A stretch of DNA of 64,000 nt from JBBDYD01 sp040901865 (GTDB lineage: Bacteria > Bacteroidota > Ignavibacteria > UBA10030), in NCBI GenBank assembly GCA_040901865.1, contig JBBDYD010000137.1, positions 31,361 to 95,360 on the forward strand, in the 5' to 3' direction. The translations under genes and the position numbers were made by a program. Under the pieces are notes generated by a model. It was given only the letters and a program-made list of their open reading frames with translations. It did no database searches and was not told the origin of the DNA. Positions 8,788 through 17,484 of this stretch are shown piece after piece. Within the stretch, counting starts at the first letter, position 1. The number at the start of each line of letters is the position of its first letter.

Positions 8788-11421
8788 ATGTTTGAGCAAC
8801 GCTCTCGCATTCCGGTTGAACAGCGAAGCTACGGCCGATTTTACATTGCATTCAGCGCGATTCTGTTCCTCGGCACTGTCTGGGCTGTTTGGGATGAAGT
8901 GACGGTCCGTCGCCCGTGGAAAGATTACCAGGAAGTGTTCTATGCAACGTTATACCAGCGGCTGGATTCACTAAAGCAAGCGGCGGTTTCGGAAATTGAT
9001 TCCAGTGAAATTGCTGCCTTTGAATCCGCATTACGCGATGCGCAAGCAGCGTTGAAAACCGATGGATACCTTCAGGCCGCCGAGAAGAAGACGGCATTGC
9101 TGGGCGATCTGGAAAATGCAACCCGCGAATGGCGATTTGCCAGAAGCAGGTCCGATGCTGCATACTACCAGTATCAAAAGACCGCCTTGTCTGGGGCGGA
9201 CGCATCATCAGAAAAAGCAGAGGTGGAGCATCACGACGCACGGATTGCAGAATATGCTGCTGAGATGGCAAACCTGCAGGCACAGATTGCCGTTTATGAT
9301 ACGACAGTCAATATATACGTCGACGCTGTTCTCAGAGCAACGGCCGATCTTCGCGGACTCTATGTAGCAGCCGACGCCTTCAACTTGAAGCTTGAACTGG
9401 CTTCAAGGGCGCCTCGTGATATCAAACAAGTGATGTTGCCTGATTTCGAATATACTCCGTTCACAGAGATCAAAGCGCGTATCGACCGGTGTCAGACGTG
9501 TCACCTGGGCTGGGGGGAAAGCGTCATGGAGGATGCTCCCCAACCATTTACCAAACATCCGCTGCCAGAGTTGCTCGCAGTCCACAATCCGGAAACCTTC
9601 GGATGCACGCCTTGTCATCGCGGTCAGGGACCGGCCCTGACAGAGGGGTTTGCCCATGGTTTTGAGGACAAACATTGGGAAACACCAATCCTCAAAGGTG
9701 TCGAAACCTATGCGACATGCAATACATGCCATTCTGAAGAAACCGTCCTCAAACACGCGAAACCATTTACGAAGGCCAAACAAATCGTTCTGGAATCCGG
9801 TTGCTATGGATGCCATGAGATTAAGGGATACACGAATCCTCCCAAAATCGGTCCCGTGTTGAACTCGTTGACCTCGAAAACAACGCCGGAATGGATCTAT
9901 CGTTGGGTCAAGAATCCAAAAGACTACAATCCGCACACGAGAATGCCGAATTTTGAATTTGGAGACAGCGATGCCGAGGCAATCACAGCGTATCTCGTGA
10001 AGATCGGACGAGAATCGGACTTCGCTCCGCAACGGTCCCGCGGCTCATTTGCTGGCGGAAGTGCGTCCCGCGGCAAGGAACTTTTCGAAACAGTTGGATG
10101 TCAGGCTTGCCACGTAGCAGGGGGATACACCGCGGTGCGGGATGAACGAGGGACAAGCTATGATGTTGCCCCGGAACTTACGCGCGTTGGCAGCAAGGTG
10201 ACCGCGGACTGGCTCTTTGATTGGCTCAAGAATCCCCGCCATTACAATCCGACAACCAGAATGCCAAGCCTCCGCCTCACAGACGACGAAGCACGGAACC
10301 TTGTTGCATTCCTCGTGTTGCAAAAGGACGAGCGAAGCCTGCCTCGGGTAACGCTTGACCTTGGAAGTCCGGAGAAGATCGCGCGCGGGGATGCTTTGAT
10401 CCGTGAATTCGGATGCGCTGGGTGCCATGAGATCAAGGGAATGGAGCGGGAGGGGAAAGTCAGTGTTGATCTTTCCGACTTCGGCAGAAAGAAAGTCGAG
10501 CAAATGGATTTCGGAAACACCCTGCCGCTCGGTAAGAATACGGATATTGAGTACCAGAAGAATGCGGATGGCACGGTATCGGTCAAGCACACCTGGGCTG
10601 GCTGGGTGAAGGGGAAATTGAACAATTCGAGATTGTACATAACAGAACGAATTGCGCAAAAGATGCCGATCTTTTCGTTTAATGATGAGGAAATAGCGCT
10701 GATCCGAACGTTTTTGGTCAGCATGACCCGAGATGCTCCGCTACCCACGTACCAACATGATTTTACAAAGCGGGTGAAGGACCTTGAAGCCGGGAGGCGA
10801 CTGTCTGTACAGTATAATTGCATCCAGTGTCATTCGCTCGAGGATCGGGGAGCATTCATGACAGTGAAATACGAGGATCCCGGGCTCGGACCTCCTCCGC
10901 TTCCGGAAAGCCAGGGAGCAAAAGTGCAGGAACAATGGCTCCATAGCTTCCTCAGGAATCCGACGACCGTTCGCCCGTGGCTGAAACTCCGGATGCCGAC
11001 GTTTCAGTTGTCCGACCAGGAAATCGGCACAATCCAAAAGTACTTCCTTGCAATGTCAAATCAGGATTTTGTAATTCGGGACTATGCCGCCACGACTGTG
11101 GAAGCGAAGTACGCGAGCCCGGGGAGAAAGCTGTTTGAGCTCTATCAGTGCGCCAAGTGTCATCCCTCCGGCACGGCGGACCTGTCGGAACTTTCAGCTT
11201 CGGATCTCGCGCCGGACCTTTCGCTGGCGGCCTCACGTCTCAAGCCGGAGTGGATTGTTGAATGGATTATCGATCCCCAAAAGTTGCAACCGGGAACGCG
11301 CATGCCCACGTTCTTTTATGACGGAGAGGCACCCGATCAGGAAACGCTCGGCGGAGATGTTCGGGAACAGGCGAAGGCTTTGTCAGCTCACATCTGGAAT
11401 CTCGGGAAACGAAATCGTTAA
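8788..11421 (+). CDS. Membrane-anchored octahaem c-type cytochrome
   Basis: 877 residues with one N-terminal membrane anchor (FYIAFSAILFLGTVWAVW), a helical/coiled-coil segment to about residue 200, then eight CxxCH sites at Cys235, 273, 311, 339, 438, 543, 678 and 788. Each of several cytochrome c-like modules ends in a repeated motif with Met as possible distal ligand (NPHTRMP, NPTTRMP, WLKLRMP, PGTRMP), so the protein looks built by repeated duplication of a mono-haem c domain. It follows the Rieske and cytochrome b genes and precedes the oxidase genes, so it is the natural electron acceptor of the bc part and donor to the oxidase on the periplasmic side. AAGGAG lies 11 nt before the ATG. 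Confidence 0.9.
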   Translation: MFEQRSRIPVEQRSYGRFYIAFSAILFLGTVWAVWDEVTVRRPWKDYQEVFYATLYQRLDSLKQAAVSEIDSSEIAAFESALRDAQAALKTDGYLQAAEKKTALLGDLENATREWRFARSRSDAAYYQYQKTALSGADASSEKAEVEHHDARIAEYAAEMANLQAQIAVYDTTVNIYVDAVLRATADLRGLYVAADAFNLKLELASRAPRDIKQVMLPDFEYTPFTEIKARIDRCQTCHLGWGESVMEDAPQPFTKHPLPELLAVHNPETFGCTPCHRGQGPALTEGFAHGFEDKHWETPILKGVETYATCNTCHSEETVLKHAKPFTKAKQIVLESGCYGCHEIKGYTNPPKIGPVLNSLTSKTTPEWIYRWVKNPKDYNPHTRMPNFEFGDSDAEAITAYLVKIGRESDFAPQRSRGSFAGGSASRGKELFETVGCQACHVAGGYTAVRDERGTSYDVAPELTRVGSKVTADWLFDWLKNPRHYNPTTRMPSLRLTDDEARNLVAFLVLQKDERSLPRVTLDLGSPEKIARGDALIREFGCAGCHEIKGMEREGKVSVDLSDFGRKKVEQMDFGNTLPLGKNTDIEYQKNADGTVSVKHTWAGWVKGKLNNSRLYITERIAQKMPIFSFNDEEIALIRTFLVSMTRDAPLPTYQHDFTKRVKDLEAGRRLSVQYNCIQCHSLEDRGAFMTVKYEDPGLGPPPLPESQGAKVQEQWLHSFLRNPTTVRPWLKLRMPTFQLSDQEIGTIQKYFLAMSNQDFVIRDYAATTVEAKYASPGRKLFELYQCAKCHPSGTADLSELSASDLAPDLSLAASRLKPEWIVEWIIDPQKLQPGTRMPTFFYDGEAPDQETLGGDVREQAKALSAHIWNLGKRNR

Positions 11422-11461
11422 TGGACCTTTTTTTTCATTTACATGAAGGAGTGCGAATACG

Positions 11462-12148
11462 ATGAAGGCAATAGGAATCGTTCTGTTGATTGTGGTGGTT
11501 GGGATTTCGACGATGTTTGCAGGCGACGTCACCGGAAAGGTCAAATTCGGTGGAACCGCGCCGAAGGCGGCAAGATTGCGAATGGACGCCGATCGGTTCT
11601 GCAAGGCCGCCCATAAAGCTCCCGTAACAAGCGAGGAAGTAGTTCTGAACAAGAATGGCACGCTAAAAAACGTCCTCGTGTACGTCAAAGGGCCTGTGAG
11701 CGGAAAGTTCACAGCTCCAAAGGACAAGGCACTGTTTGACCAGCAAGGATGTCTCTATCTTCCGCATGTCCTTGGCGTTCAGACTGGGCAGCAGGTGGAA
11801 ATACGCAATAGTGACAACACGCTCCACAACGTGCACACCCAATCGGACAAAAATCCATCATTTAACGCAGGTCAGCCCATTAAGGGTCATAAGCTTACCA
11901 AAACGTTTGAAAAAGCCGAGACCTTTCGCGTAAAGTGTGATGTCCACTCGTGGATGGGTGCTTACATTGGCGTGTTTGACCATCCGTTCTTCGCGGTAAC
12001 CGGGGATGACGGAAGTTTCACGTTAAAGGGAGTGCCTGCGGGAGAGTATACCGTTGAGGCGTGGCATGAAAAGTATGGTTTAAAAACCATGAAGGTCACC
12101 GTCCCGGCCTCAGGCAAGCAAACGGTGGATTTCAGCTACTCCAACTAG
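11462..12148 (+). CDS. Exported cupredoxin-like protein
   Basis: 228 residues with a signal peptide (GIVLLIVVVGISTMFAGD). The central part resembles plastocyanin/methylamine-utilisation-type cupredoxins: NSDNTLHNVHTQ and VKCDVHSWMGAYIGVF supply His, Cys, His and Met in the order of a type I copper site. The C-terminal third (GDDGSFTLKGVPAGEYTVEAW) is a carboxypeptidase-regulatory-like beta domain. Sitting between the octahaem cytochrome and oxidase subunit I, it could shuttle electrons or deliver copper; sequence alone does not decide. SD AAGGAG precedes the ATG. Confidence 0.85.
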   Translation: MKAIGIVLLIVVVGISTMFAGDVTGKVKFGGTAPKAARLRMDADRFCKAAHKAPVTSEEVVLNKNGTLKNVLVYVKGPVSGKFTAPKDKALFDQQGCLYLPHVLGVQTGQQVEIRNSDNTLHNVHTQSDKNPSFNAGQPIKGHKLTKTFEKAETFRVKCDVHSWMGAYIGVFDHPFFAVTGDDGSFTLKGVPAGEYTVEAWHEKYGLKTMKVTVPASGKQTVDFSYSN

Positions 12149-12175
12149 CAGCCCACAGCACATAAGGAGCACACA

Positions 12176-14053
12176 GTGCAGAATGTCGCAACGGCGCCGC
12201 ACCACGGTGAGGCTGCTCACCACGAAGAGCGCGCAAGTTTTTGGCGAACATATGTCTTCTCGGTCGATCACAAAGTCATCGGCATCCAGTACATGATGAC
12301 AGGATTGATTTTTCTGTTTCTCGGCTTCACACTGATGATGCTGATGCGATGGCAGATTGCCTATCCCACGAAGTCGATTCCGGGAGAATGGTTCACCCTC
12401 CTTCCCGGAGCAATTGCGCTAATCTCCATAATTGTCGGATTGATAAGCAAACGGAAGCTCACGATTCTCTTCGGGGTTCTCTTTGGCGGAATCGCCTGGC
12501 TTGTTTGGTCCATGGTGTCCGACGAGACGCTGTTTCCCCAAGGGATTATGCTTCCGGAGCTCTATAACTCCTTTGGCGCTATGCACGGAACCATCATGGT
12601 GTTCCTTGGGGTAGTCCCCATTGCAGTCGGTGGATTTGGCAACTATGTGGTTCCCTTGCAGGTCGGCGCTCCCGATATGGCTTTTCCGAAACTCAATATG
12701 ATGAGCTACTGGAGCTATTTTGCCGGTGGCATCGTCATGTTGTCGAGTTTCTTTATTCCCGGAGGCGCGGCAAATTCCGGATGGACATCGTATCCTCCGT
12801 TGTCCGATATCGCAACCACCGGACAGACTGTTTGGCTCTTCGGAATGGTATTCCTCATCACGTCGTCTCTCCTGGGATCCGTCAACTTCATTGTGACGAT
12901 CGTCCAACTCAGAGCGAAGGGCCTGACGTTCATGCGGCTCCCGTTCTTTGTGTGGGCTCAGCTGGTAACTTCGTTTCTCCTTCTTCTTGCGTTTCCACCT
13001 CTTGAAGCCGCTGCGGTTCTTCAGTTAATGGATCGCCTTGCCGGTACGAGCTTCTTTTTGCCGAGCGGCCTTGTGATCAGCGGACAGGTTCTCGATGTCT
13101 CGGGCGGTGGAAGCCCGCTCCTTTGGCAGCATCTCTTTTGGTTCCTTGCCCATCCGGAGGTGTACGTGCTGATCCTCCCGGCTATGGGAATCATAGCAGA
13201 GGTCATTGCCAACAATACAAGGAAGCCGCTTTGGGGATATCGCTCGCTCGTCTTCGCAGCTGTGTTTCTGGGATTCATGTCGTTTATCGTCTGGGCCCAT
13301 CATATGTTCATGACAGGAATGGGAACGGTGATCAGCACGTTCTTTCAAACCACAACGATGATCATCTCCATCCCGTCAGTCATCATTCTGAGCGCTCTGA
13401 TCATTTCCCTGTGGGGCGGATCAATTCGCTTTACGGTTCCAATGTTGTTTGCGGTCGCCTTTCTCCCCATGTTTGGTATTGGCGGACTCACGGGGCTTCC
13501 TCTCGGACTTGCGCCTACGGACATCCATCTTCATGACACCTATTATGTCATCGGCCATTTTCACTATGTCGTGGCTCCTGGTACGATTTTCGCCCTGTTC
13601 GCCGGAATCTATTATTGGTACCCAAAAGCAACGGGAAGGCTGATGAATACCACGTTGGGAAAGATCCATTTCTGGGGTTCTCTTGCGTGTATGAATGGAG
13701 TCTTCTTTCCCATGTTAATCCAGGGGCTGGCTGGGGTTTCCCGGAGGTTATATGACGGCGGCGCCCAATATGCCCATGCACAGAATGTTCTCCAATGGAA
13801 TGAAGTAATGTCGGTTTCCGCATGGCTTCTCGCAATTTTTCAATTGCCATTCATCTTCAACTTCTTCTGGAGCCTGAAAAAGGGGAAAGCGGTGGAATCC
13901 GACAATCCCTGGGGAGCTACGACACTCGAATGGCAAACACCAACGCCACCACCGCATGGGAATTTTTTAAAGGTTCCCGAAGTCTTTAGGGGCCCCTATG
14001 AATACAGCGTCCCAAATGCTCCGAAAGACTTTCTCGCTCAGAACACTCCATAA
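12176..14053 (+). CDS. ctaD: Cytochrome c oxidase subunit I (aa3 type)
   Basis: Catalytic subunit holding haem a and the haem a3-CuB centre; 625 residues, about 12 membrane helices plus extra N-terminal helices. HPEVY gives CuB ligand His326 and cross-linked Tyr330, HH at 375-376 gives the other CuB ligands, and HDTYYVIGHFHYV carries the haem ligands of helix X. The presence of HPEVY with its Tyr marks the A-type haem-copper oxidase family, and ctaA nearby supports haem A. The start is GTG, supported by AAGGAG 8 nt upstream. Subunit III follows after 14 bp. Confidence 0.97.
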   Translation: MQNVATAPHHGEAAHHEERASFWRTYVFSVDHKVIGIQYMMTGLIFLFLGFTLMMLMRWQIAYPTKSIPGEWFTLLPGAIALISIIVGLISKRKLTILFGVLFGGIAWLVWSMVSDETLFPQGIMLPELYNSFGAMHGTIMVFLGVVPIAVGGFGNYVVPLQVGAPDMAFPKLNMMSYWSYFAGGIVMLSSFFIPGGAANSGWTSYPPLSDIATTGQTVWLFGMVFLITSSLLGSVNFIVTIVQLRAKGLTFMRLPFFVWAQLVTSFLLLLAFPPLEAAAVLQLMDRLAGTSFFLPSGLVISGQVLDVSGGGSPLLWQHLFWFLAHPEVYVLILPAMGIIAEVIANNTRKPLWGYRSLVFAAVFLGFMSFIVWAHHMFMTGMGTVISTFFQTTTMIISIPSVIILSALIISLWGGSIRFTVPMLFAVAFLPMFGIGGLTGLPLGLAPTDIHLHDTYYVIGHFHYVVAPGTIFALFAGIYYWYPKATGRLMNTTLGKIHFWGSLACMNGVFFPMLIQGLAGVSRRLYDGGAQYAHAQNVLQWNEVMSVSAWLLAIFQLPFIFNFFWSLKKGKAVESDNPWGATTLEWQTPTPPPHGNFLKVPEVFRGPYEYSVPNAPKDFLAQNTP

Positions 14054-14067
14054 TTCCGGATACTTGC

Positions 14068-14658
14068 ATGCAAATTCCTTATACAGTTGCTGCCCGTCCT
14101 GACACGGGACTTCACAACTCCAAGCTGGGTATTTGGCTGTTTCTGGCTTCCGAAGTGATGCTGTTCGGGGCCCTCTTTTCGTCGTACATCCTCTTGCGCG
14201 TGGCCGCCCCCGAATGGCCGCATGGATCACTGCTTCTGAATGTTCCTCTCGCATTCCTCAACACCGTTATTCTCATCGGATCGAGCGTGACGATGGTTAT
14301 GTCCTGGGCATCGTTGATGATGAAGGACTTTCAGAAGTACCGACGTTACATGGGACTGACAATCCTCTGCGGGTTCGGCTTTTTGATTGTCAAAGGCTTC
14401 GAATACACCGCAAAATTCTCTCATGGGATCTTCCCGAGTGAGGACCTCTTTTACGCAACCTACTTCACGCTCACAGGGCTGCATGGTCTTCACGTCATCG
14501 GTGGGATTATCGTCAATACGTACTTCTGGGGACCCGGCAGCCGCATGTGGAAAACAGAACCCGAAAGATTCACAAACAGGGTGGAGGTGGCCGGGCTTTA
14601 TTGGCACTTTGTCGATCTTGTATGGATTTTCTTGTTTCCCACTCTCTACCTTTTGTAG
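14068..14658 (+). CDS. ctaE: Cytochrome c oxidase subunit III
   Basis: Structural membrane subunit of haem-copper oxidases; 196 residues with five helices, the short bacterial form. Signature stretches are LGIWLFLASEVMLFGALF, FYATYFTLTGLHGLHVIGG and VEVAGLYWHFVDLVWIFLFP. It lies between subunits I and IV with gaps of 14 and 8 bp, as expected for one oxidase operon. Confidence 0.95.
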   Translation: MQIPYTVAARPDTGLHNSKLGIWLFLASEVMLFGALFSSYILLRVAAPEWPHGSLLLNVPLAFLNTVILIGSSVTMVMSWASLMMKDFQKYRRYMGLTILCGFGFLIVKGFEYTAKFSHGIFPSEDLFYATYFTLTGLHGLHVIGGIIVNTYFWGPGSRMWKTEPERFTNRVEVAGLYWHFVDLVWIFLFPTLYLL

Positions 14659-14666
14659 GAGAATCT

Positions 14667-14966
14667 ATGGAACACACCACCACCGAAGATATCAAGAAGC
14701 ACGTTCGGAGCTACATTCTTGTTTTTGTTGCGCTTCTTGCTCTCACCGTGATTACAGTCGGAGTATCCTACCTGCACCTCAGCGTTGTGCCGGCGGTCAT
14801 TCTGGCTCTTATGATTGCATCCATCAAGGGAGCACTTGTTGCTTCATATTTCATGCACCTGATTTCCGAAAAGAAGCTGGTATACTTCACACTGGTTCTC
14901 ACCGCCGTATTTCTCATCACGCTCGTGGCTCTCCCTCTCCTCGGGTACCACGACAACATTGAATAG
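14667..14966 (+). CDS. Cytochrome c oxidase subunit IV-type protein
   Basis: 99 residues, three membrane helices (SYILVFVALLALTVITVG; VVPAVILALMIASIKGALV; LVYFTLVLTAVFLITLVAL). It matches the prokaryotic COX4 family: short His/Thr-rich N-terminus, and ASIKGALVASYFMHL in helix 2. The start ATG at 14667 is chosen because TAGGAGA lies just upstream and the longer open frame runs back into subunit III. Ends 2 bp before the next gene. Confidence 0.92.
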   Translation: MEHTTTEDIKKHVRSYILVFVALLALTVITVGVSYLHLSVVPAVILALMIASIKGALVASYFMHLISEKKLVYFTLVLTAVFLITLVALPLLGYHDNIE

Positions 14967-14968
14967 CC

Positions 14969-15175
14969 ATGTCACTGAAATCATTTCATGTTTTCTTTAT
15001 TTGCGCGTCGATTCTCTTTCTGATCGGATTTGGCGCGTGGTTCCTTGTCACTGAGCCTGTATCTGCGAGGGCTATCAACGTTCTGGGAGGCTTGATGTGT
15101 TTCAGCCTTGCGGGCGGCATGGGGGTGTACGCCGTACGGTTTCTGCAGAAGTTCAAATCTTTGACAAACCAATGA
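14969..15175 (+). CDS. Small membrane protein of the oxidase operon
   Basis: 68 residues with two predicted helices (FFICASILFLIGFGAWFL and INVLGGLMCFSLAGGMGVYAV) and no recognised motif. It starts 2 bp after subunit IV and its stop overlaps the next start (ATGA). Its position suggests a small accessory subunit or assembly protein; function unknown to me. Confidence 0.75.
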   Translation: MSLKSFHVFFICASILFLIGFGAWFLVTEPVSARAINVLGGLMCFSLAGGMGVYAVRFLQKFKSLTNQ

Positions 15176-15441
15176 ACAAACAACGTCTTCGGCGGATGGC
15201 AGCGAGGGCATTTTCGGATGCACTTCTCCTGATAGTGTTCGTTGAATCCCAGCTTCTGGCCTGCCCTGTATGCTATGGTGACAAAAATTCAGCGGAGGTG
15301 GAAGGAGCCCGTTGGGCCATTCTCTTCCTCTTAGGAGTGACCGGAACTGTCCTCAGCGGCGTTGTGGCCTTTGTGCTGCACGTCCGGCGCCGATCACGAA
15401 AGGCCCAGGATGGGACTGTCGATGTAAGAAGTTCAAACTAG
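15172..15441 (+). CDS. Small membrane protein with CPVCYGD motif
   Basis: 89 residues: an N-terminal hydrophobic segment ending in LLACPVCYGDKN, a second helix (AILFLLGVTGTVLSGVVAFVL) and a basic C-terminal tail. The paired Cys sit at the predicted outer face next to the first helix, which would suit transient metal or haem binding or thiol exchange during oxidase assembly; this is inference. ATG 15172 overlaps the previous stop by 4 nt, preferred over an upstream in-frame ATG (15097) lying inside the neighbour. Subunit II follows after 14 bp. Confidence 0.75.
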   Translation: MNKQRLRRMAARAFSDALLLIVFVESQLLACPVCYGDKNSAEVEGARWAILFLLGVTGTVLSGVVAFVLHVRRRSRKAQDGTVDVRSSN

Positions 15442-15455
15442 GAGAGTCTTGATCT

Positions 15456-16397
15456 ATGAATGATTTTCTCGGTCTTCCCCTTGACGCTTCGGCTCACGGA
15501 CCCGAAATCGATGCCATGATGGGAGTCATCCATTGGCTGATGTTCGCCCTGTTCATTGGCTGGGGAATATTCTTTACGTATGTGCTCATTCGGTTCCGAC
15601 GTTCCCGTCAAGCGTCAGCTGATTATGCAGGCGTGAAAAGCCACACGTCAACGTATCTTGAAATTGGTGTTGCACTCATCGAGGTTGTACTCATCATTGG
15701 TTTTGCCATCCCCTTGTGGGCAAAGCGCGTCAACGAGTTTCCACCCGACAGCGATGCCGTTGTTGTGAGGGTTGTTGCCGAGCAATTTGCCTGGAATGTC
15801 CACTACCCCGGCCCCGATGGGTTATTCGGACCAACAGACATTTCTCTCGTGAGTGCCGATAACCCGGTTGGACTCGACCGCTCCGACCTGGACGCGAAAG
15901 ACGACATTGTGACAATTAACCAGCTCGTACTGCCTGTTGGAAAACCGGTGATTGTACGGCTTAGCTCAAAGGATGTTATCCATTCCTTTGGTGTTCCCTT
16001 GCTGCGAGTGAAGCAAGATGTCATTCCGGGACAAGTCATTCCTGTATGGTTTGAGCCGGTTGAAACCACAGAACAGATTCAGTTGAAACTGGCGAGGCAG
16101 TATTCCCTTTACAATTCCATAGTCAATTTTTCCACCATGGTTGTTATGGAAGAATACGCCGGGAAGGATAGTACGGTGATTGCCCCGAAGGGCACCGTTT
16201 TGTTCCCCGATGTTGTCGATCAACTGCTTCAGGCAGGGTTCACCGAAGTGCTTGCCTCTCCCGAAACGCCAATGGAGATTGCCTGCGCGCAGTTGTGCGG
16301 GCTGGGACACTACCGGATGCGGGCATCGGTGAGTATAAAATCGATGGAGGAGTACCAGGCCTGGCTGGCAGAAGAGGCTTCTTACCTGCAACCGTGA
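15456..16397 (+). CDS. ctaC: Cytochrome c oxidase subunit II (CuA subunit, no haem c domain)
   Basis: 313 residues, two N-terminal helices (VIHWLMFALFIGWGIFFTYV; YLEIGVALIEVVLIIGFAI) and a periplasmic cupredoxin domain. CuA ligands are DVIHSF upstream plus CAQLCGLGHYRM (Cys277, Cys281, His285, Met288). FAWNVHYPGPDG is the aromatic electron-entry region. There is no CxxCH, so unlike caa3 oxidases the electron donor is a separate protein, presumably the octahaem cytochrome or the cupredoxin. There is no lipobox. The gene ends before a strong terminator. Confidence 0.95.
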   Translation: MNDFLGLPLDASAHGPEIDAMMGVIHWLMFALFIGWGIFFTYVLIRFRRSRQASADYAGVKSHTSTYLEIGVALIEVVLIIGFAIPLWAKRVNEFPPDSDAVVVRVVAEQFAWNVHYPGPDGLFGPTDISLVSADNPVGLDRSDLDAKDDIVTINQLVLPVGKPVIVRLSSKDVIHSFGVPLLRVKQDVIPGQVIPVWFEPVETTEQIQLKLARQYSLYNSIVNFSTMVVMEEYAGKDSTVIAPKGTVLFPDVVDQLLQAGFTEVLASPETPMEIACAQLCGLGHYRMRASVSIKSMEEYQAWLAEEASYLQP

Positions 16398-16417
16398 ACG
16401 ATCGTGAGAGGTAGAGG

Positions 16418-16455
16418 AACTGCCTGCCTTTCCGGAGGGCAGTTTCTTTTTTTTT
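16418..16455 (+). terminator. Rho-independent terminator after subunit II
   Basis: AACTGC (16418-16423) pairs with GCAGTT (16439-16444), with a further CCT/AGG pairing inside, followed by C and nine T. ctaA begins only 10 bp beyond, so the haem synthesis genes rely on read-through or an unseen promoter. Confidence 0.8.
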
Positions 16456-16464
16456 GAGGATGCG

Positions 16465-17484
16465 ATGAACAAAGCTTTACATCGGTTTGCCGTCGTTACT
16501 GCGTGCTGTACCTTCCTGCTCATAGTAGCAGGCGGAATGGTGACAAGCACGGGATCTGGACTTGCGGTGCCCGATTGGCCCCTGTCGTACGGTCAGATCA
16601 TGCCACCGATGGTGGGCGGCATCTTCTATGAACATGGCCACCGTATGATTGCCTCATTTGTCGGGTTTCTTACGGTGATCCTTGCGTTCTGGCTGTGGAG
16701 GAGAGATCCCAGACGGTGGATGCGTGTCCTTGGGCTCATCGCCCTTACTGCTGTTATCATCCAGGGGATTCTTGGCGGTCTCACCGTACTCTATCTTTTG
16801 CCGGTGGCAATTTCCGTAAGCCATGCGGCCCTGGCGCAATCGTTCTTTTGTCTTACCGCCCTCATTGCACTCTTTACTTCACAATGGTGGTATAAGGCAA
16901 CTCCTGTTCTTGAGGAATTGACTGCCCGCCGGGTTTTCCAAGCGAGTGTCCTTCTCGTGATTTCCGTGTTTCTGCAGTTGATTCTCGGGGCCGTGATGCG
17001 TCATACAGGCTCCGGGTTGGCAATCCCGGATGTGCCTTTTGCGTATGGCCAAATTCTGCCATCACTTGCCCCTGAGTCCCTGCAGCAGTATAATGACATC
17101 CAGATTAAGACTGATATGCGACTGGTGGCTGATGGTCCACTTACTGCTTTTCAGGTCGGAGTTCACTTTTTTCACCGCCTCTGGGCCTTGGCTGTTTTCG
17201 GGATTGCGATCTTTGCTTTTGTCCGGTTTCGCTCTGAATCGGGAATACCGGGCAGACTTCGTTTTCTTTCTGGAAGCATCCTATTCCTTGTGTTTGTCCA
17301 GATCGCTCTTGGCGTGCTCACCGTGCTGACGCGCAAAAATGAAATTATGACGACAGTGCATGTTGCAACAGGGGCCGTCACACTCGTTGTGAGCGTCCTT
17401 CTTGTTCTGCATGTTGCGAAACTCGGGGGTGCGACGCTTTCCCGGTTTCCGTTGATTCGCTTCCGAAAGGAGGCTCTCGTATGA
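16465..17484 (+). CDS. ctaA: Haem A synthase (CtaA/Cox15)
   Basis: Oxidises the C8 methyl of haem O to formyl, giving haem A for the oxidase. The 339 residues have eight predicted helices in two similar halves, each opening with a matching loop: TGSGLAVPDWPLSYGQ and TGSGLAIPDVPFAYGQ. Conserved His lie in YEHGHRMIAS, VSHAAL, HFFHRLWAL and TVHVATG. GAGGAT precedes the ATG. The last four bases overlap ctaB. Confidence 0.96.
   Translation: MNKALHRFAVVTACCTFLLIVAGGMVTSTGSGLAVPDWPLSYGQIMPPMVGGIFYEHGHRMIASFVGFLTVILAFWLWRRDPRRWMRVLGLIALTAVIIQGILGGLTVLYLLPVAISVSHAALAQSFFCLTALIALFTSQWWYKATPVLEELTARRVFQASVLLVISVFLQLILGAVMRHTGSGLAIPDVPFAYGQILPSLAPESLQQYNDIQIKTDMRLVADGPLTAFQVGVHFFHRLWALAVFGIAIFAFVRFRSESGIPGRLRFLSGSILFLVFVQIALGVLTVLTRKNEIMTTVHVATGAVTLVVSVLLVLHVAKLGGATLSRFPLIRFRKEALV

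Noticed and set aside
8252..8851. 199-codon antisense frame opposite the subunit IV-like gene
   Set aside because: It overlaps a well-supported membrane protein and shows no known motif.
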